From positions 1 through 64,000 of the forward strand of contig NZ_FNKU01000002.1 in the NCBI RefSeq assembly GCF_900100365.1: a DNA stretch of 64,000 nt, read 5' to 3'. The notes below the pieces were generated by a model. It did no database searches, was not told where the DNA came from, and saw only the letters and a program-made list of their open reading frames with translations. Positions 50,296-58,074 of this stretch are shown here, piece after piece. The position numbers and the translations under genes are program-made. Position 1 is the first letter of the stretch; each line of letters begins with the position of its first letter. Origin of the DNA: Pseudomonas cannabina (GTDB lineage: Bacteria > Pseudomonadota > Gammaproteobacteria > Pseudomonadales > Pseudomonadaceae).

Positions 50296-50916
50296 ATGTT
50301 CATTCGTGCATACCTTCGAGCATCGACCGATGACCAGGACGCAAGTCGAGCGCGCGATTATTTGGAAACGTTTGTCTCCGGCTATGGCAAGGCCATCGCA
50401 TCGTGCTACATGGAAAATGCCAGTGGCAGCCATGCCGACCGCCCGGAATTAATCCGACTACTCAAAGATGCTCGCCGAGGTGACGTGCTGCTGGTGGAAA
50501 GCATCGATCGGCTGTCCCGGATGGATGACCAGGCTTGGCGATCCCTCAAAACAGCAATCGATAACCGAGGCATACGGATCGTTTCTGTGGATCTGCCTAC
50601 CAGTCATCAAGGCATGACGGCCCAGTCGGGGGACGAGTTCACCGACCGCATGCTGGCGGCCATCAACTACATGATGATCGATATGATGGCCGCGATCGCC
50701 AGGAAGGACTATCAACAAAGAAGACTGCGCCAGGCACAAGGGATTGAGAAGGCAAAAGCTTCAGGCGTCTACAAAGGCAGACCCGTAGACGCAGAACTGC
50801 GTAACCGAGTGCGAGAGCTGCTGGCTGCAGGTCTCGGGATCCGCGCCGTAGCGAGGCACGCTGCGTGTTCAACTACGACCGTCATGAAGGTCCGCGACGA
50901 GCTGGCGCAACGTTAG
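50296..50916 (+). CDS. Serine recombinase (resolvase/invertase family), copy 2
   Basis: A 206-residue recombinase with the same catalytic Ser10 and helix-turn-helix as copy 1. A longer frame from 50251 exists, but it crosses the TACACCCAA sites and is absent in copy 1, so the ATG at 50296 is used. The protein ends DELAQR, five bases after the repeat limit. The several silent substitutions compared with copy 1 show the two genes have separate histories. Confidence 0.85.
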   Translation: MFIRAYLRASTDDQDASRARDYLETFVSGYGKAIASCYMENASGSHADRPELIRLLKDARRGDVLLVESIDRLSRMDDQAWRSLKTAIDNRGIRIVSVDLPTSHQGMTAQSGDEFTDRMLAAINYMMIDMMAAIARKDYQQRRLRQAQGIEKAKASGVYKGRPVDAELRNRVRELLAAGLGIRAVARHAACSTTTVMKVRDELAQR

Positions 50917-50934
50917 TCGGTTAAGGGCACTGAC

Positions 50935-51231
50935 CTACTCATCGTCACGAAGCACCCAGCCCGCTTTTGAAAAAGCCCACCGGTTCAGGACGAGGCTATC
51001 AAGCGGGTCATATGGGCGGTTGTCCCAGTCGTGGCTTGAGATATTCACCCTTCGAGCATTTGTGATCAGTGTTCCTGTGTGGCCTCCCCGGGAAATCAAT
51101 TGGACTGAATCATCTGACTGTCGCTCGAATTCGATCCGAACCAGAATGGGATAGTCATACCCATTGCCTTTGGCCTGAAGCGGCTCAGTACACGTTATGA
51201 ACCCCATGACAGGGGTAGCAATCGCGTTCAT
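50935..51231 (-). CDS. Hypothetical protein, last of a three-gene operon
   Basis: A 98-residue protein with mostly beta-like sequence (GFITCTEPLQAKGNGYDYPI, later HDWDNRPYDPLDSLVLNRW). AAGGAACATCT precedes ATG 51231. It is convergent with the resolvase. Function unknown. Confidence 0.6.
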   Translation of the reverse strand: MNAIATPVMGFITCTEPLQAKGNGYDYPILVRIEFERQSDDSVQLISRGGHTGTLITNARRVNISSHDWDNRPYDPLDSLVLNRWAFSKAGWVLRDDE

Positions 51232-51240
51232 AGATGTTCC

Positions 51241-51462
51241 TTAGCCCTTTGGCTGTGCAGCGGCCCATTGGATATAAGCGCTTTCGATCAACCACGTAGC
51301 ATCAGCGGCTGTGGGTACAGGATTGAGCGCTATGTTAGCCAGCTTTTTTTCTATCCACGTCAGCAGTGCCGTACGCCCTGCTGGACAAGGCATTAGATCA
51401 CGCTCCAAATGGTTGGTAAGCTCTGAAATAGCCACATCGCGCTCGGCACTTTTTGCAGTCAT
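51241..51462 (-). CDS. Small hypothetical protein, partly duplicated at 9.4 kb
   Basis: A 73-residue helical protein (MTAKSAERDVAISELTNHLE...). AGGAG seven bases before the ATG supports it. A 63-bp internal piece survives at 9439-9501. It lies between the DksA-like gene and the 98-residue gene. Function unknown. Confidence 0.6.
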   Translation of the reverse strand: MTAKSAERDVAISELTNHLERDLMPCPAGRTALLTWIEKKLANIALNPVPTAADATWLIESAYIQWAAAQPKG

Positions 51463-51499
51463 CGCAATTCTCCTGGATCACTTCGCCGCGGCGACTTTA

Positions 51500-51700
51500 C
51501 TAGGCCACTTGGCGTTGGTGCATCCCCTTGGCCTCCAGCACACGCATCCATTCGACCGAGTACAACGACTCGGGGACCAGTAGCAGGCGTTTTAGGCCTA
51601 TGGCCTCGCCAGTCTCCTGACAAAAACCGTAGTCGCCCAGAGCGAGAATTTCCAGGACCTTAAGCACATGGCTCAACGCTTGTCTGCCACTTTCTATCAT
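51500..51700 (-). CDS. DksA/TraR-like protein with degenerate zinc site
   Basis: A 66-residue protein. The segment GDYGFCQETGEAIGLKRLLLVPES follows the DksA/TraR pattern (YGxCxxCGxxIxxxRLxAxP; seen as GDYGFCQETGEAI then LKRLLLVPE), but only one of the expected zinc cysteines is present. Such small plasmid proteins bind RNA polymerase. Start ATG 51700; GTG 51712 is an alternative. Confidence 0.6.
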   Translation of the reverse strand: MIESGRQALSHVLKVLEILALGDYGFCQETGEAIGLKRLLLVPESLYSVEWMRVLEAKGMHQRQVA

Positions 51701-52094
51701 GCTTGCTGCCACCGCTCTGTTTTACTCATCGGAAGCGAAGTCTGCTTCGTCCGGGTGGGGATGATAACCCGACAGCCTGGAACAAGATGGTAACCGCCAA
51801 TGTTCATGGAATCAGCGAACGCTAATCACACCTTACGTTGATTTTTGGTTCCGTTGCTCCTAAATCCCCTACAACCGAGGTACTCCTTCACCATACCGGA
51901 TGAGATCTCCCGAGGTGAGCTGCGGCAACTGGGTAATCCAGACCACGATCTATGACCAGAGCTATATTAGGGTTTACGCTGTAATGCATATGCATATACT
52001 ATGTATTGAGCTCATGAATACGCTTTTTACCGCTAGTCATAAGCAATAAAATACATATCAAAAGCATATTATATAAACATCAAGGCAGGTGGAC
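51701..52094. promoter_or_regulatory. Intergenic region with candidate operator/centromere of the second partition system
   Basis: No gene is seen. The part from 51960 to 52080 is AT-rich, contains the perfect 12-base palindrome ATGCATATGCAT at 51984-51995 and repeated CATAT/ATACATAT motifs, and lies just upstream of parA. This fits an autoregulated type Ib partition site. Confidence 0.5.
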
Positions 52095-52778
52095 ATGACA
52101 ATTTATGCTGTGGCAAATACGAAAGGTGGCGTAGGTAAGACCACTACTGCAGTCAGCTTGGGAATCGGTTTGACGCTCAAAGGGCGCAAGGTGTGGGTAA
52201 TTGATGGCGACCGTCAGAAGACTGCGCAGAAAGCCATCACACACCGGTATACCAAAGGGATCGAGCCTGCCTTGGCATGCGACGCTTATATTGATGGTCC
52301 AACGCTGCGCAGCCAGCTGATGCTGCGCAAGGGCGACTATGACGATATCGTGATCGACGTGGGTGGCTTCGATTCTTCTGCTATGCGTGCGGCATTGGTT
52401 TTATGCGATGCAGTGATCATACCGTTCCGTCCTCGCTCGTTTGACATGTGGGCCTTTGACGAGATGTTGCCTCTGCTGGAAGACGCGCGTAGCACTCGCG
52501 ACGACTTCCCCGCCTATGCGGTCCTCTGCCAGGCAGACCCTGGCGTTCTGGCACTCGACAATATTGAAGCGGCTAAATGGGTTTCGGAGTACCCACAACT
52601 TACTTACGTGGATACCCCGCTCCGTACACGTAAGGCTGTTAGCAATGCCACAGGCCAAGGCATGGGGGTATGGGAGTACAGCCCCAAAGATGGTAAAGCA
52701 ATCGCCGAAATCGATGCTTTAATTAAATATCTAATACATATGCATTGCGGATCAAAACCGAATGAGGATGCAGCGTAA
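52095..52778 (+). CDS. parA: ParA-family partition ATPase (second system)
   Basis: A 227-residue Walker-type ATPase, unlike the first system in sequence. Walker A is [11 protein letters not shown] at residues ~8-18. Later come VWVIDGDRQKTAQ and DDIVIDVGGFDS. No N-terminal DNA-binding domain, so type Ib. ATG 52095 has AGG close upstream; a GTG at 52089 is the longer choice. The stop overlaps the ATG of the RHH partner by one base (TAATG). Confidence 0.9.
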   Translation: MTIYAVANTKGGVGKTTTAVSLGIGLTLKGRKVWVIDGDRQKTAQKAITHRYTKGIEPALACDAYIDGPTLRSQLMLRKGDYDDIVIDVGGFDSSAMRAALVLCDAVIIPFRPRSFDMWAFDEMLPLLEDARSTRDDFPAYAVLCQADPGVLALDNIEAAKWVSEYPQLTYVDTPLRTRKAVSNATGQGMGVWEYSPKDGKAIAEIDALIKYLIHMHCGSKPNEDAA

Positions 52779-53059
52779 TGGCACTTGCACGCCCCCCTAA
52801 AGCGGTTGATAACGCTATTCATAAGCCAGCCTCGAAAACTGACTCCGTAGCTGCTGACCTCTACATCCAAGGCGCGCCTGACCTAGAAGGGCGTCCCAAA
52901 CGACTGCGCCGTGGCAAGCGCGTACAGGTCAGTCACACCTTGCCGGAAGCGATGTTGGATGAGATCGATGCCGCCGCCGCTGACGACGGGCTAAGTCGCA
53001 CTGCCTGGATTAATTGGCAGATAAAAAAGATCCTTAAGAAGCGGGATGGTAAAAAATAG
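52778..53059 (+). CDS. Small RHH partition partner
   Basis: A 93-residue protein with a disordered, basic N-terminus and a C-terminal ribbon-helix-helix ([20 protein letters not shown], then [18 protein letters not shown]). It is the expected centromere-binding partner of the parA in front of it. It ends about 25 bases before the truncated IS630 transposase. Confidence 0.75.
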   Translation: MALARPPKAVDNAIHKPASKTDSVAADLYIQGAPDLEGRPKRLRRGKRVQVSHTLPEAMLDEIDAAAADDGLSRTAWINWQIKKILKKRDGKK

Positions 53060-53082
53060 GTGCATATAGGCCCAATGGACAC

Positions 53083-53898
53083 ACAATCAGTGATGAGCAA
53101 GTGCAGAAGGTGGTTGATCAGGTTCTGAAGAGCAAACCTGAGAATGCCAGTCATTGGAGTACCCGGCAAATGAGTCGGGAAACAGGGATATCCCCGGCCA
53201 GCGTGATGCGTATCTGGCATGCCTTCGGGATCAAGCCTCACCTGGAAAAAACGTTCAAACTTTCTACCGATCCGCTTTTCGTCGACAAAGTGCAGGATAT
53301 CGTGGGTCTTTATTTGAACCCGCCTGATAGAGCACTGGTGTTATGTGTTGATGAGAAAAGCCAGATCCAGGCGCTGAACCGTACGCAACCTGGACTGCCT
53401 TTAGCGCCCGGAAATCCTGCGACACGTACGCACGATTACAAGCGTCACGGGACGACTTCGCTGTTTGCTGCTCTGGATGTAGCAACAGGCGAAGTCATTG
53501 GCCGGTTAAAGCGTCAGCATCGCAGTGTTGAGTTTCTGTCGTTTCTCAAAGAGGTTGATGCCTCACTACCGGCTGATGTGCCGATTCATCTGATTATGGA
53601 TAACTACGCAACGCACAAGACCGACAAGGTCAAGGCATGGCTGGCTGCACATCCGCGTTACAGCATCCATTTCACTCCCACGTCCGCCTCATGGATGAAT
53701 CTGGTAGAGCGGTTTTTCTCAACCCTGAGCGAGAAATGGATCAAACGCCAGGCGCATGTCAGCGTGAAGGATCTGGAGGCCTCAATCGAGTACTACCTTG
53801 AAACCTATAACCAGAATCCGAAGCCATTTCGCTGGCACAAAAAAGCGGACGAGATTCTGGGTTCCGTTGCTCGCGCAGCAAAAGCATTGGGCAAGTAG
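53083..53898 (+). pseudogene. IS630-family transposase, 5'-truncated
   Basis: About 272 codons in frame (from [11 protein letters not shown]) of an IS630-type DDE transposase; full proteins are ~340-360 residues. The catalytic residues remain: Asp in LCVDEKSQ, Asp in [10 protein letters not shown], Glu in [10 protein letters not shown]. The N-terminal helix-turn-helix and the left end of the element are missing, so it is probably inactive by itself. A TA-flanked MITE follows 32 bases after its stop. Confidence 0.8.
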
Positions 53899-53929
53899 TT
53901 TTATGTATTTCTTGTGAAACACCACACTA

Positions 53930-54070
53930 GGGTCTGTACGAAAAGTCGGCGAGCGAAGGTCAGACAAGGTAAAAACATGCCAGGAAGCGGAGTCTACGTG
54001 TTGTAAATGAGCATTCTGAGCCTGTCTTTTACTCAGCATCACCGAGCGCAGCCACTTTACGTACAGAGCC
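53930..54070. mobile_element. 141-bp MITE with TA target duplication
   Basis: It starts GGGTCTGTACGAAAAGT and ends ACTTTACGTACAGAGCC, flanked by TA on both sides (CTA|element|TAG). It shares ends and short inner stretches (for example CGGCGAGCGAAGGTCAG and CACCGAGCGCAGCCAC) with the MITE at 10783-10935, but lies in the opposite orientation. It sits about 490 bases upstream of cfl. Confidence 0.8.
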
Positions 54071-54558
54071 TAGGGAGCTTTTGGTCAAAATGGACTATGG
54101 GCGCTAGCCCATTACGCCTTTAAGGTAGGTTCGTGGTTTAGCGTGGGCTACCTCCCTGAACGAGCAGATAGTTTGCGTCCCGATGATAATACTTTGGCGA
54201 AGGTTACCCTCATTGCGATCAGTCATTCAGCGTTACAGAACCGTTCTAGAAAACGGCTTTGCAGGTACCTTACGCCAAGCGGACTTAATCAACTACCCCT
54301 TCCCCATAGGGCTTCAGACTTGTCCGCCTCGGGCAGCGTCAATGAACCCGCCGCTTCCGCAGCAACGCCTTGCGCTCCGACACCATGCGCTGCTCGCGAC
54401 TGTGGGCCCTCCCGACACCAAGCATTAGCGGACCGGCACGTCTGTACGACGGCCTCCCGTACGGAGGCCCTTGAATACGGTCCTGCTTAGGGACGCAGTT
54501 TCACGACACGCCTCGTATTTTTCCATCTGCACGCCGGTGCAAAAAAAGGTTATCTAGC
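54071..54558. promoter_or_regulatory. Upstream and leader region of the coronafacate operon
   Basis: About 490 bases without a supported gene. It should hold the cfl promoter and any CorR-type activator site. A GC-rich hairpin, GGCCTCC-CGTAC-GGAGGCC (54451-54469), lies 90 bases before the cfl start and may affect the leader RNA. AAAAAAAGG precedes the ATG. Confidence 0.5.
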
Positions 54559-56088
54559 ATGAGTCTGATTTCTGAGTTCCGCAGCGTCGTCGCCCAACAG
54601 CCGGATACCACGGCCGTGGTGGAAGATCAGCGCGCGTTTTCCTTTACAGAGCTGGCACAACTGGCCGACAAAGTCTCCGCCGGGCTGTTGCAAGCGGGCC
54701 TGCAGCCGGGCGATCGCGTGGCTATCCACTTAGGTAATCGGCTGGAACTGGTGGCCTTGTACTATGCCTGCCTGGAAATCGGCGCAGTGACAGTGCCTAT
54801 CAATCGGCGCCTCGTCGCCGGCGAAATTGAGCATCTGCTTCACCACAGCGGTGCCCGCTACTACATCGGCGAGCAGGAGACCTACAGCCGTTACGCCGCG
54901 GTGATCGCGGGCAGTGCCACGCTGGAACGGGCCTGGATCGTCGCGGGCGAGGAAGCGCTCAAGGGGGAGCGGTATCTGCCCTGGTCCGATCTGCTCGTCT
55001 CGTCGCCAAGTAAGCGGCCGCCTAGCCACGCGGATTCGCTCGCGGCGATTTTCTATACGTCCGGCACCACAGGAATAACTAAGGGTATCGTGCATTCCCA
55101 AGCGACCCTGGCGCAGGCCGTCGCCCTGATGAAGGCTATGATGCCACCCCGCACGGCTCAAGGTGCCCTCGACACGGGGGCCGTCCATTCGATGATGGAT
55201 GCGATCGTGCCCTGGAGCATCCTGATGATCCTGGCCGCGCACCGTCTGGGGCGGGCCGTTGTGTTGCTACCCGTACTTACGGCGGAGACGACCCTGGCGC
55301 TGCTACAACGACTGCCGCTGAGTTTTCTCAAAGGCGCTCCCTCGCACTTCAATAACCTGCTCGCTGCAGGCGAGGCATCGGCAGCCCCCCCCCTTCCCTC
55401 TCTGACGAGCACCTATAGCGTCAGCGGCGGTGACCTCTGCCCTCCGAAGCTGGGTAGGCGTTGGCACGACCTATGGGGCGGCACGTTGCGTGGTTCCTAC
55501 GGTACGACGGAGTCTGGCCCGATCTTCTGCCAACCCGATGTCGCCGGCACCGAGCAATCATCGATCGGCTGGCCGCTGCCCGGCGTCGCGCTGCAGCAGA
55601 CGGAGACCGGCGAGCTGTTGATTCGCTCGCCAGCCAATACCCCGGGGCTGTGGAACGGCCAGGATGCTGATCGCCTGCCTGCTACGCGCTGGATAGCTAC
55701 GGGCGATCTGGTGCAGCGCCAGGACGATGGCGGTTACCTCATCATCGGTCGGGAAAAGGACATGCTGAAATGCGACGCTTATTCCATATCCCCCGTGGAA
55801 GTCGAGCAGGAGCTGCTCAAGCTGCTCGACATCGCCGAAGCCGTGGTGTTCGGTGTTCCTGATGCCACCATCGGCGAGCGCCCGGTCGCTCTGTTGCGTA
55901 CTACCAGTGGGCGGGAGCTTCCCACGCAACAGCTGAAGCAGCACTTGAAGGCGTTGATCGCGGAATACAAGCACCCCCGCCAATACCTGTTCGTCGAGCG
56001 TATTCCGCTGTCCTCCGCGGGGAAGGTGAGCCGCAAACAATTGGCAAGCGACTACCGAGAGATCCTCGGCGCCGCCCCATCGACCTAA
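54559..56088 (+). CDS. cfl: Coronafacate ligase
   Basis: A 509-residue acyl-adenylate-forming enzyme that joins coronafacic acid to coronamic acid (or an amino acid) by an amide bond to give coronatine. Core motifs are YTSGTTGITKG (residues 166-176), YGTTESG (from 314), the hinge region GDLVQRQDDGGYLIIGREKD, and the C-terminal catalytic Lys489 in SSAGKVSRKQL. It is the first gene of the operon, followed by cfa1-cfa6 in the order known from P. syringae. Confidence 0.92.
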   Translation: MSLISEFRSVVAQQPDTTAVVEDQRAFSFTELAQLADKVSAGLLQAGLQPGDRVAIHLGNRLELVALYYACLEIGAVTVPINRRLVAGEIEHLLHHSGARYYIGEQETYSRYAAVIAGSATLERAWIVAGEEALKGERYLPWSDLLVSSPSKRPPSHADSLAAIFYTSGTTGITKGIVHSQATLAQAVALMKAMMPPRTAQGALDTGAVHSMMDAIVPWSILMILAAHRLGRAVVLLPVLTAETTLALLQRLPLSFLKGAPSHFNNLLAAGEASAAPPLPSLTSTYSVSGGDLCPPKLGRRWHDLWGGTLRGSYGTTESGPIFCQPDVAGTEQSSIGWPLPGVALQQTETGELLIRSPANTPGLWNGQDADRLPATRWIATGDLVQRQDDGGYLIIGREKDMLKCDAYSISPVEVEQELLKLLDIAEAVVFGVPDATIGERPVALLRTTSGRELPTQQLKQHLKALIAEYKHPRQYLFVERIPLSSAGKVSRKQLASDYREILGAAPST

Positions 56089-56174
56089 CCCCGTCAGTGA
56101 CGCGCGTTGCCTGCGGGACCGGCTCTACAGCCGGCCCCGATACCAACCCTTTGCCCACCGCTGGAGCTCTCAAC

Positions 56175-56426
56175 GTGAACGAGATCGAAAAAACCATCGT
56201 CGACATTCTGGTCGATGAGCTGTTCATCAGCACGCCCCGCGCGGATATCGACCTCAACGCCAACCTACGCAATGCCCTAGGGCTGGACTCACTCGGGTTC
56301 AGCGAATTGCGGGCACAGTGCGAATACGCCTTCGGCGTCAAGATCGAGGACGAGGACTTCAATCCGAAGCACTTCGACTCGGTCCACACGCTGGCCCAGT
56401 TGCTGACCGCCCTGCCGGCCAAGTGA
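56175..56426 (+). CDS. cfa1: Coronafacate acyl carrier protein
   Basis: An 83-residue ACP that carries the growing starter chain. The phosphopantetheine Ser39 is in ALGLDSLGFSELR. The start is GTG 56175 with GGAG eight bases upstream; a longer frame to 56097 reads through the intergenic spacer. Acidic, four-helix pattern. Confidence 0.9.
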   Translation: MNEIEKTIVDILVDELFISTPRADIDLNANLRNALGLDSLGFSELRAQCEYAFGVKIEDEDFNPKHFDSVHTLAQLLTALPAK

Positions 56427-56437
56427 GGGCGATCGCT

Positions 56438-56935
56438 ATGAGCCTTCCCGAGAGCGATAAGCAGCCCCGTGCGCAACGCACCATGGGTTTCACCGAACTC
56501 AAGACCTGGCTGCGCCATCGCCATCCAATGGTGTACCTGGATCGTGTGCTCGACTACGAGCCAGGCGTCCAGATCAAGACGCTGATGGCGGTATCGGGGC
56601 AGACCGACGCGCTCGCCGGCCACTTCCCGGAACGGGCGATCTACCCGGCGAGCCACCTGATGCAGGCCATTTCTCAGTCGGCGATCATACTGTTCCAGCT
56701 ATCGACCTCGCGCCTGGCGGGCGATGAGGTGACGCTGGTCGGCTCGATCAAATCGCGCTTCACACGCCCCGTGGTACCGGGCGACCTGGTGATCTTCCAG
56801 CTCGATTGCGAAAGCCTGAGGCCGGATTTCTTCACTTTCAGTTGCCGAGCGACGGTGGACGGTCGCAGTGTCGGGATGCTCAAGGGTTCGCTGGTCCGCA
56901 AGTCGCTCGCCGACTTGGGAGAGCACCTATGGTGA
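56438..56935 (+). CDS. cfa2: FabZ-like dehydratase with altered active site
   Basis: A 165-residue hot-dog-fold protein. The FabZ histidine motif is present (LRHRHPMVYLDRV, His27), as is GHFPERAIYP. The catalytic Glu of FabZ (or Asp of FabA) is replaced by Gln76 in HLMQAISQS (codon CAG at 56663-56665). It is assigned to dehydration during assembly of the five-membered ring precursor. It overlaps cfa3 by seven bases. Confidence 0.88.
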   Translation: MSLPESDKQPRAQRTMGFTELKTWLRHRHPMVYLDRVLDYEPGVQIKTLMAVSGQTDALAGHFPERAIYPASHLMQAISQSAIILFQLSTSRLAGDEVTLVGSIKSRFTRPVVPGDLVIFQLDCESLRPDFFTFSCRATVDGRSVGMLKGSLVRKSLADLGEHLW

Positions 56936-58074
56936 GCCGTCCCGTGGAGGTATGGGTCACGGGGATGGCCTGGTCAACCGCCCTGGGCGACGATCTGGAA
57001 GTCGTCTGGCAAAGCCTGCTCGCCGGACGTTCGGGCATCCGCTCGGTTGACTTCCCTGTTGCGCTGCGCAGTCCCTTGGCTTCGCCATTGCCCGACCTAG
57101 ACCCAGCCCTGCCGCTGCCGGAGCGTCAGCACCGGTTGACGGTGACGACCATCCGCCGGGCGTTGCAGGACGCCGGACTGGCGAAAGCTACCGAGGAAGT
57201 GGTGCCGGTCCTGGCCACCAGCTATGGGCACCATCTGGACGAGCCGGAGACCGAATCGCTCTCCCGCTGGGCGGTGGAGGCGGCGCGAGAGGCAGGCTGC
57301 CAGCACGCGCCGATCACCGTTAGCACGGCCTGCTCGGCAGGGGCCGATGCGCTGTTGCTGGGGTTGAGCCTGATTCGCAGGGGCTTTACCGATATTTGCC
57401 TGTGCGGCGGTGCTGACATCCTCACCCCGGCCAAGCGGCTCGGGCATTCGCAACTGGGTACGCTGTCGGCGGACGGTCTGCGCGCCTTCGATCGCGCGCG
57501 CAGCGGCACCGTACTGGGCGAAGGCGCGGGTTTTCTGGTGCTGGAAACGCGGGCCGCCGCACTGGCTAGGGGCGCGCGGCCCTACGGCATCCTCGCCGGG
57601 GCTGGCTCGGCCAACGACGCCGTGAGCGCGGTCGCGCCGGACCTGTCGGGCGACTGTCTGGCCTTGGCCGTACGACGCGCTCTTTGCGACGCGGGCCTCA
57701 CCGCCCACGAAGTGGGTTGCATCAGTACCCACGGTACTGGCACGCGGCTCAACGACGAGGTCGAAACCAAAACCTACAGCGATCTATTCGCCAGCTCGCC
57801 ACGCCTTCCACTGCTGTTCGGCACCAAGGGCGCCTTCGGGCATACGCTCGGGGCTACCGGCGCGCTGGAGGCTATCAGCCTCCTGCTGGCGCTTGGTAAC
57901 CAGCAGGTACCGCCAATCGTCGGCCTGGAAAATCCCCTGACAGGGATAGCGCTGCCCTTGGCCATGCGGACGGCGCTTGCCTGTCCCGCCGAGGTCGGCA
58001 TCAGCGTGACCTTGGGCTTCGGTGGCTTCGATACCTGCCTGGTCTTTCAACGTGCACGAGAGGCGATGCGATGA
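56929..58074 (+). CDS. cfa3: Beta-ketoacyl synthase
   Basis: A 381-residue discrete KAS II-type synthase that extends the ACP-bound chain. The catalytic set is complete: Cys135 in STACSAGAD, His268 in THGTGT, Lys300 and His305 in GTKGAFGHTLGATG. It is followed by the gatekeeping GFGGFDTC loop. It probably works with Cfa1, Cfa2 and Cfa4 to build the cyclopentenone unit. Confidence 0.92.
   Translation: MVSRPVEVWVTGMAWSTALGDDLEVVWQSLLAGRSGIRSVDFPVALRSPLASPLPDLDPALPLPERQHRLTVTTIRRALQDAGLAKATEEVVPVLATSYGHHLDEPETESLSRWAVEAAREAGCQHAPITVSTACSAGADALLLGLSLIRRGFTDICLCGGADILTPAKRLGHSQLGTLSADGLRAFDRARSGTVLGEGAGFLVLETRAAALARGARPYGILAGAGSANDAVSAVAPDLSGDCLALAVRRALCDAGLTAHEVGCISTHGTGTRLNDEVETKTYSDLFASSPRLPLLFGTKGAFGHTLGATGALEAISLLLALGNQQVPPIVGLENPLTGIALPLAMRTALACPAEVGISVTLGFGGFDTCLVFQRAREAMR

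Larger units (their letters stand above)
43227..50911. repeat. Large direct repeat, copy 2 (partner at 1-7688)
   Basis: This copy starts, as far as can be compared, at 43227 and ends at 50911 inside the resolvase. It keeps an intact relaxase gene but has a shortened family A member 2, a broken 66-codon gene and a frameshifted DUF932 gene. So neither copy has every gene intact. Confidence 0.97.

Noticed and set aside
1..50911. The big repeat as an end-overlap artefact of a circular assembly
   Set aside because: The second copy is internal, is followed by unique sequence and differs from the first by substitutions, so a simple overlap does not explain it.
54143..54490. 115-codon frame upstream of cfl
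   Set aside because: No start signal, Arg/Pro/Cys-rich composition, and it lies in the operon leader.
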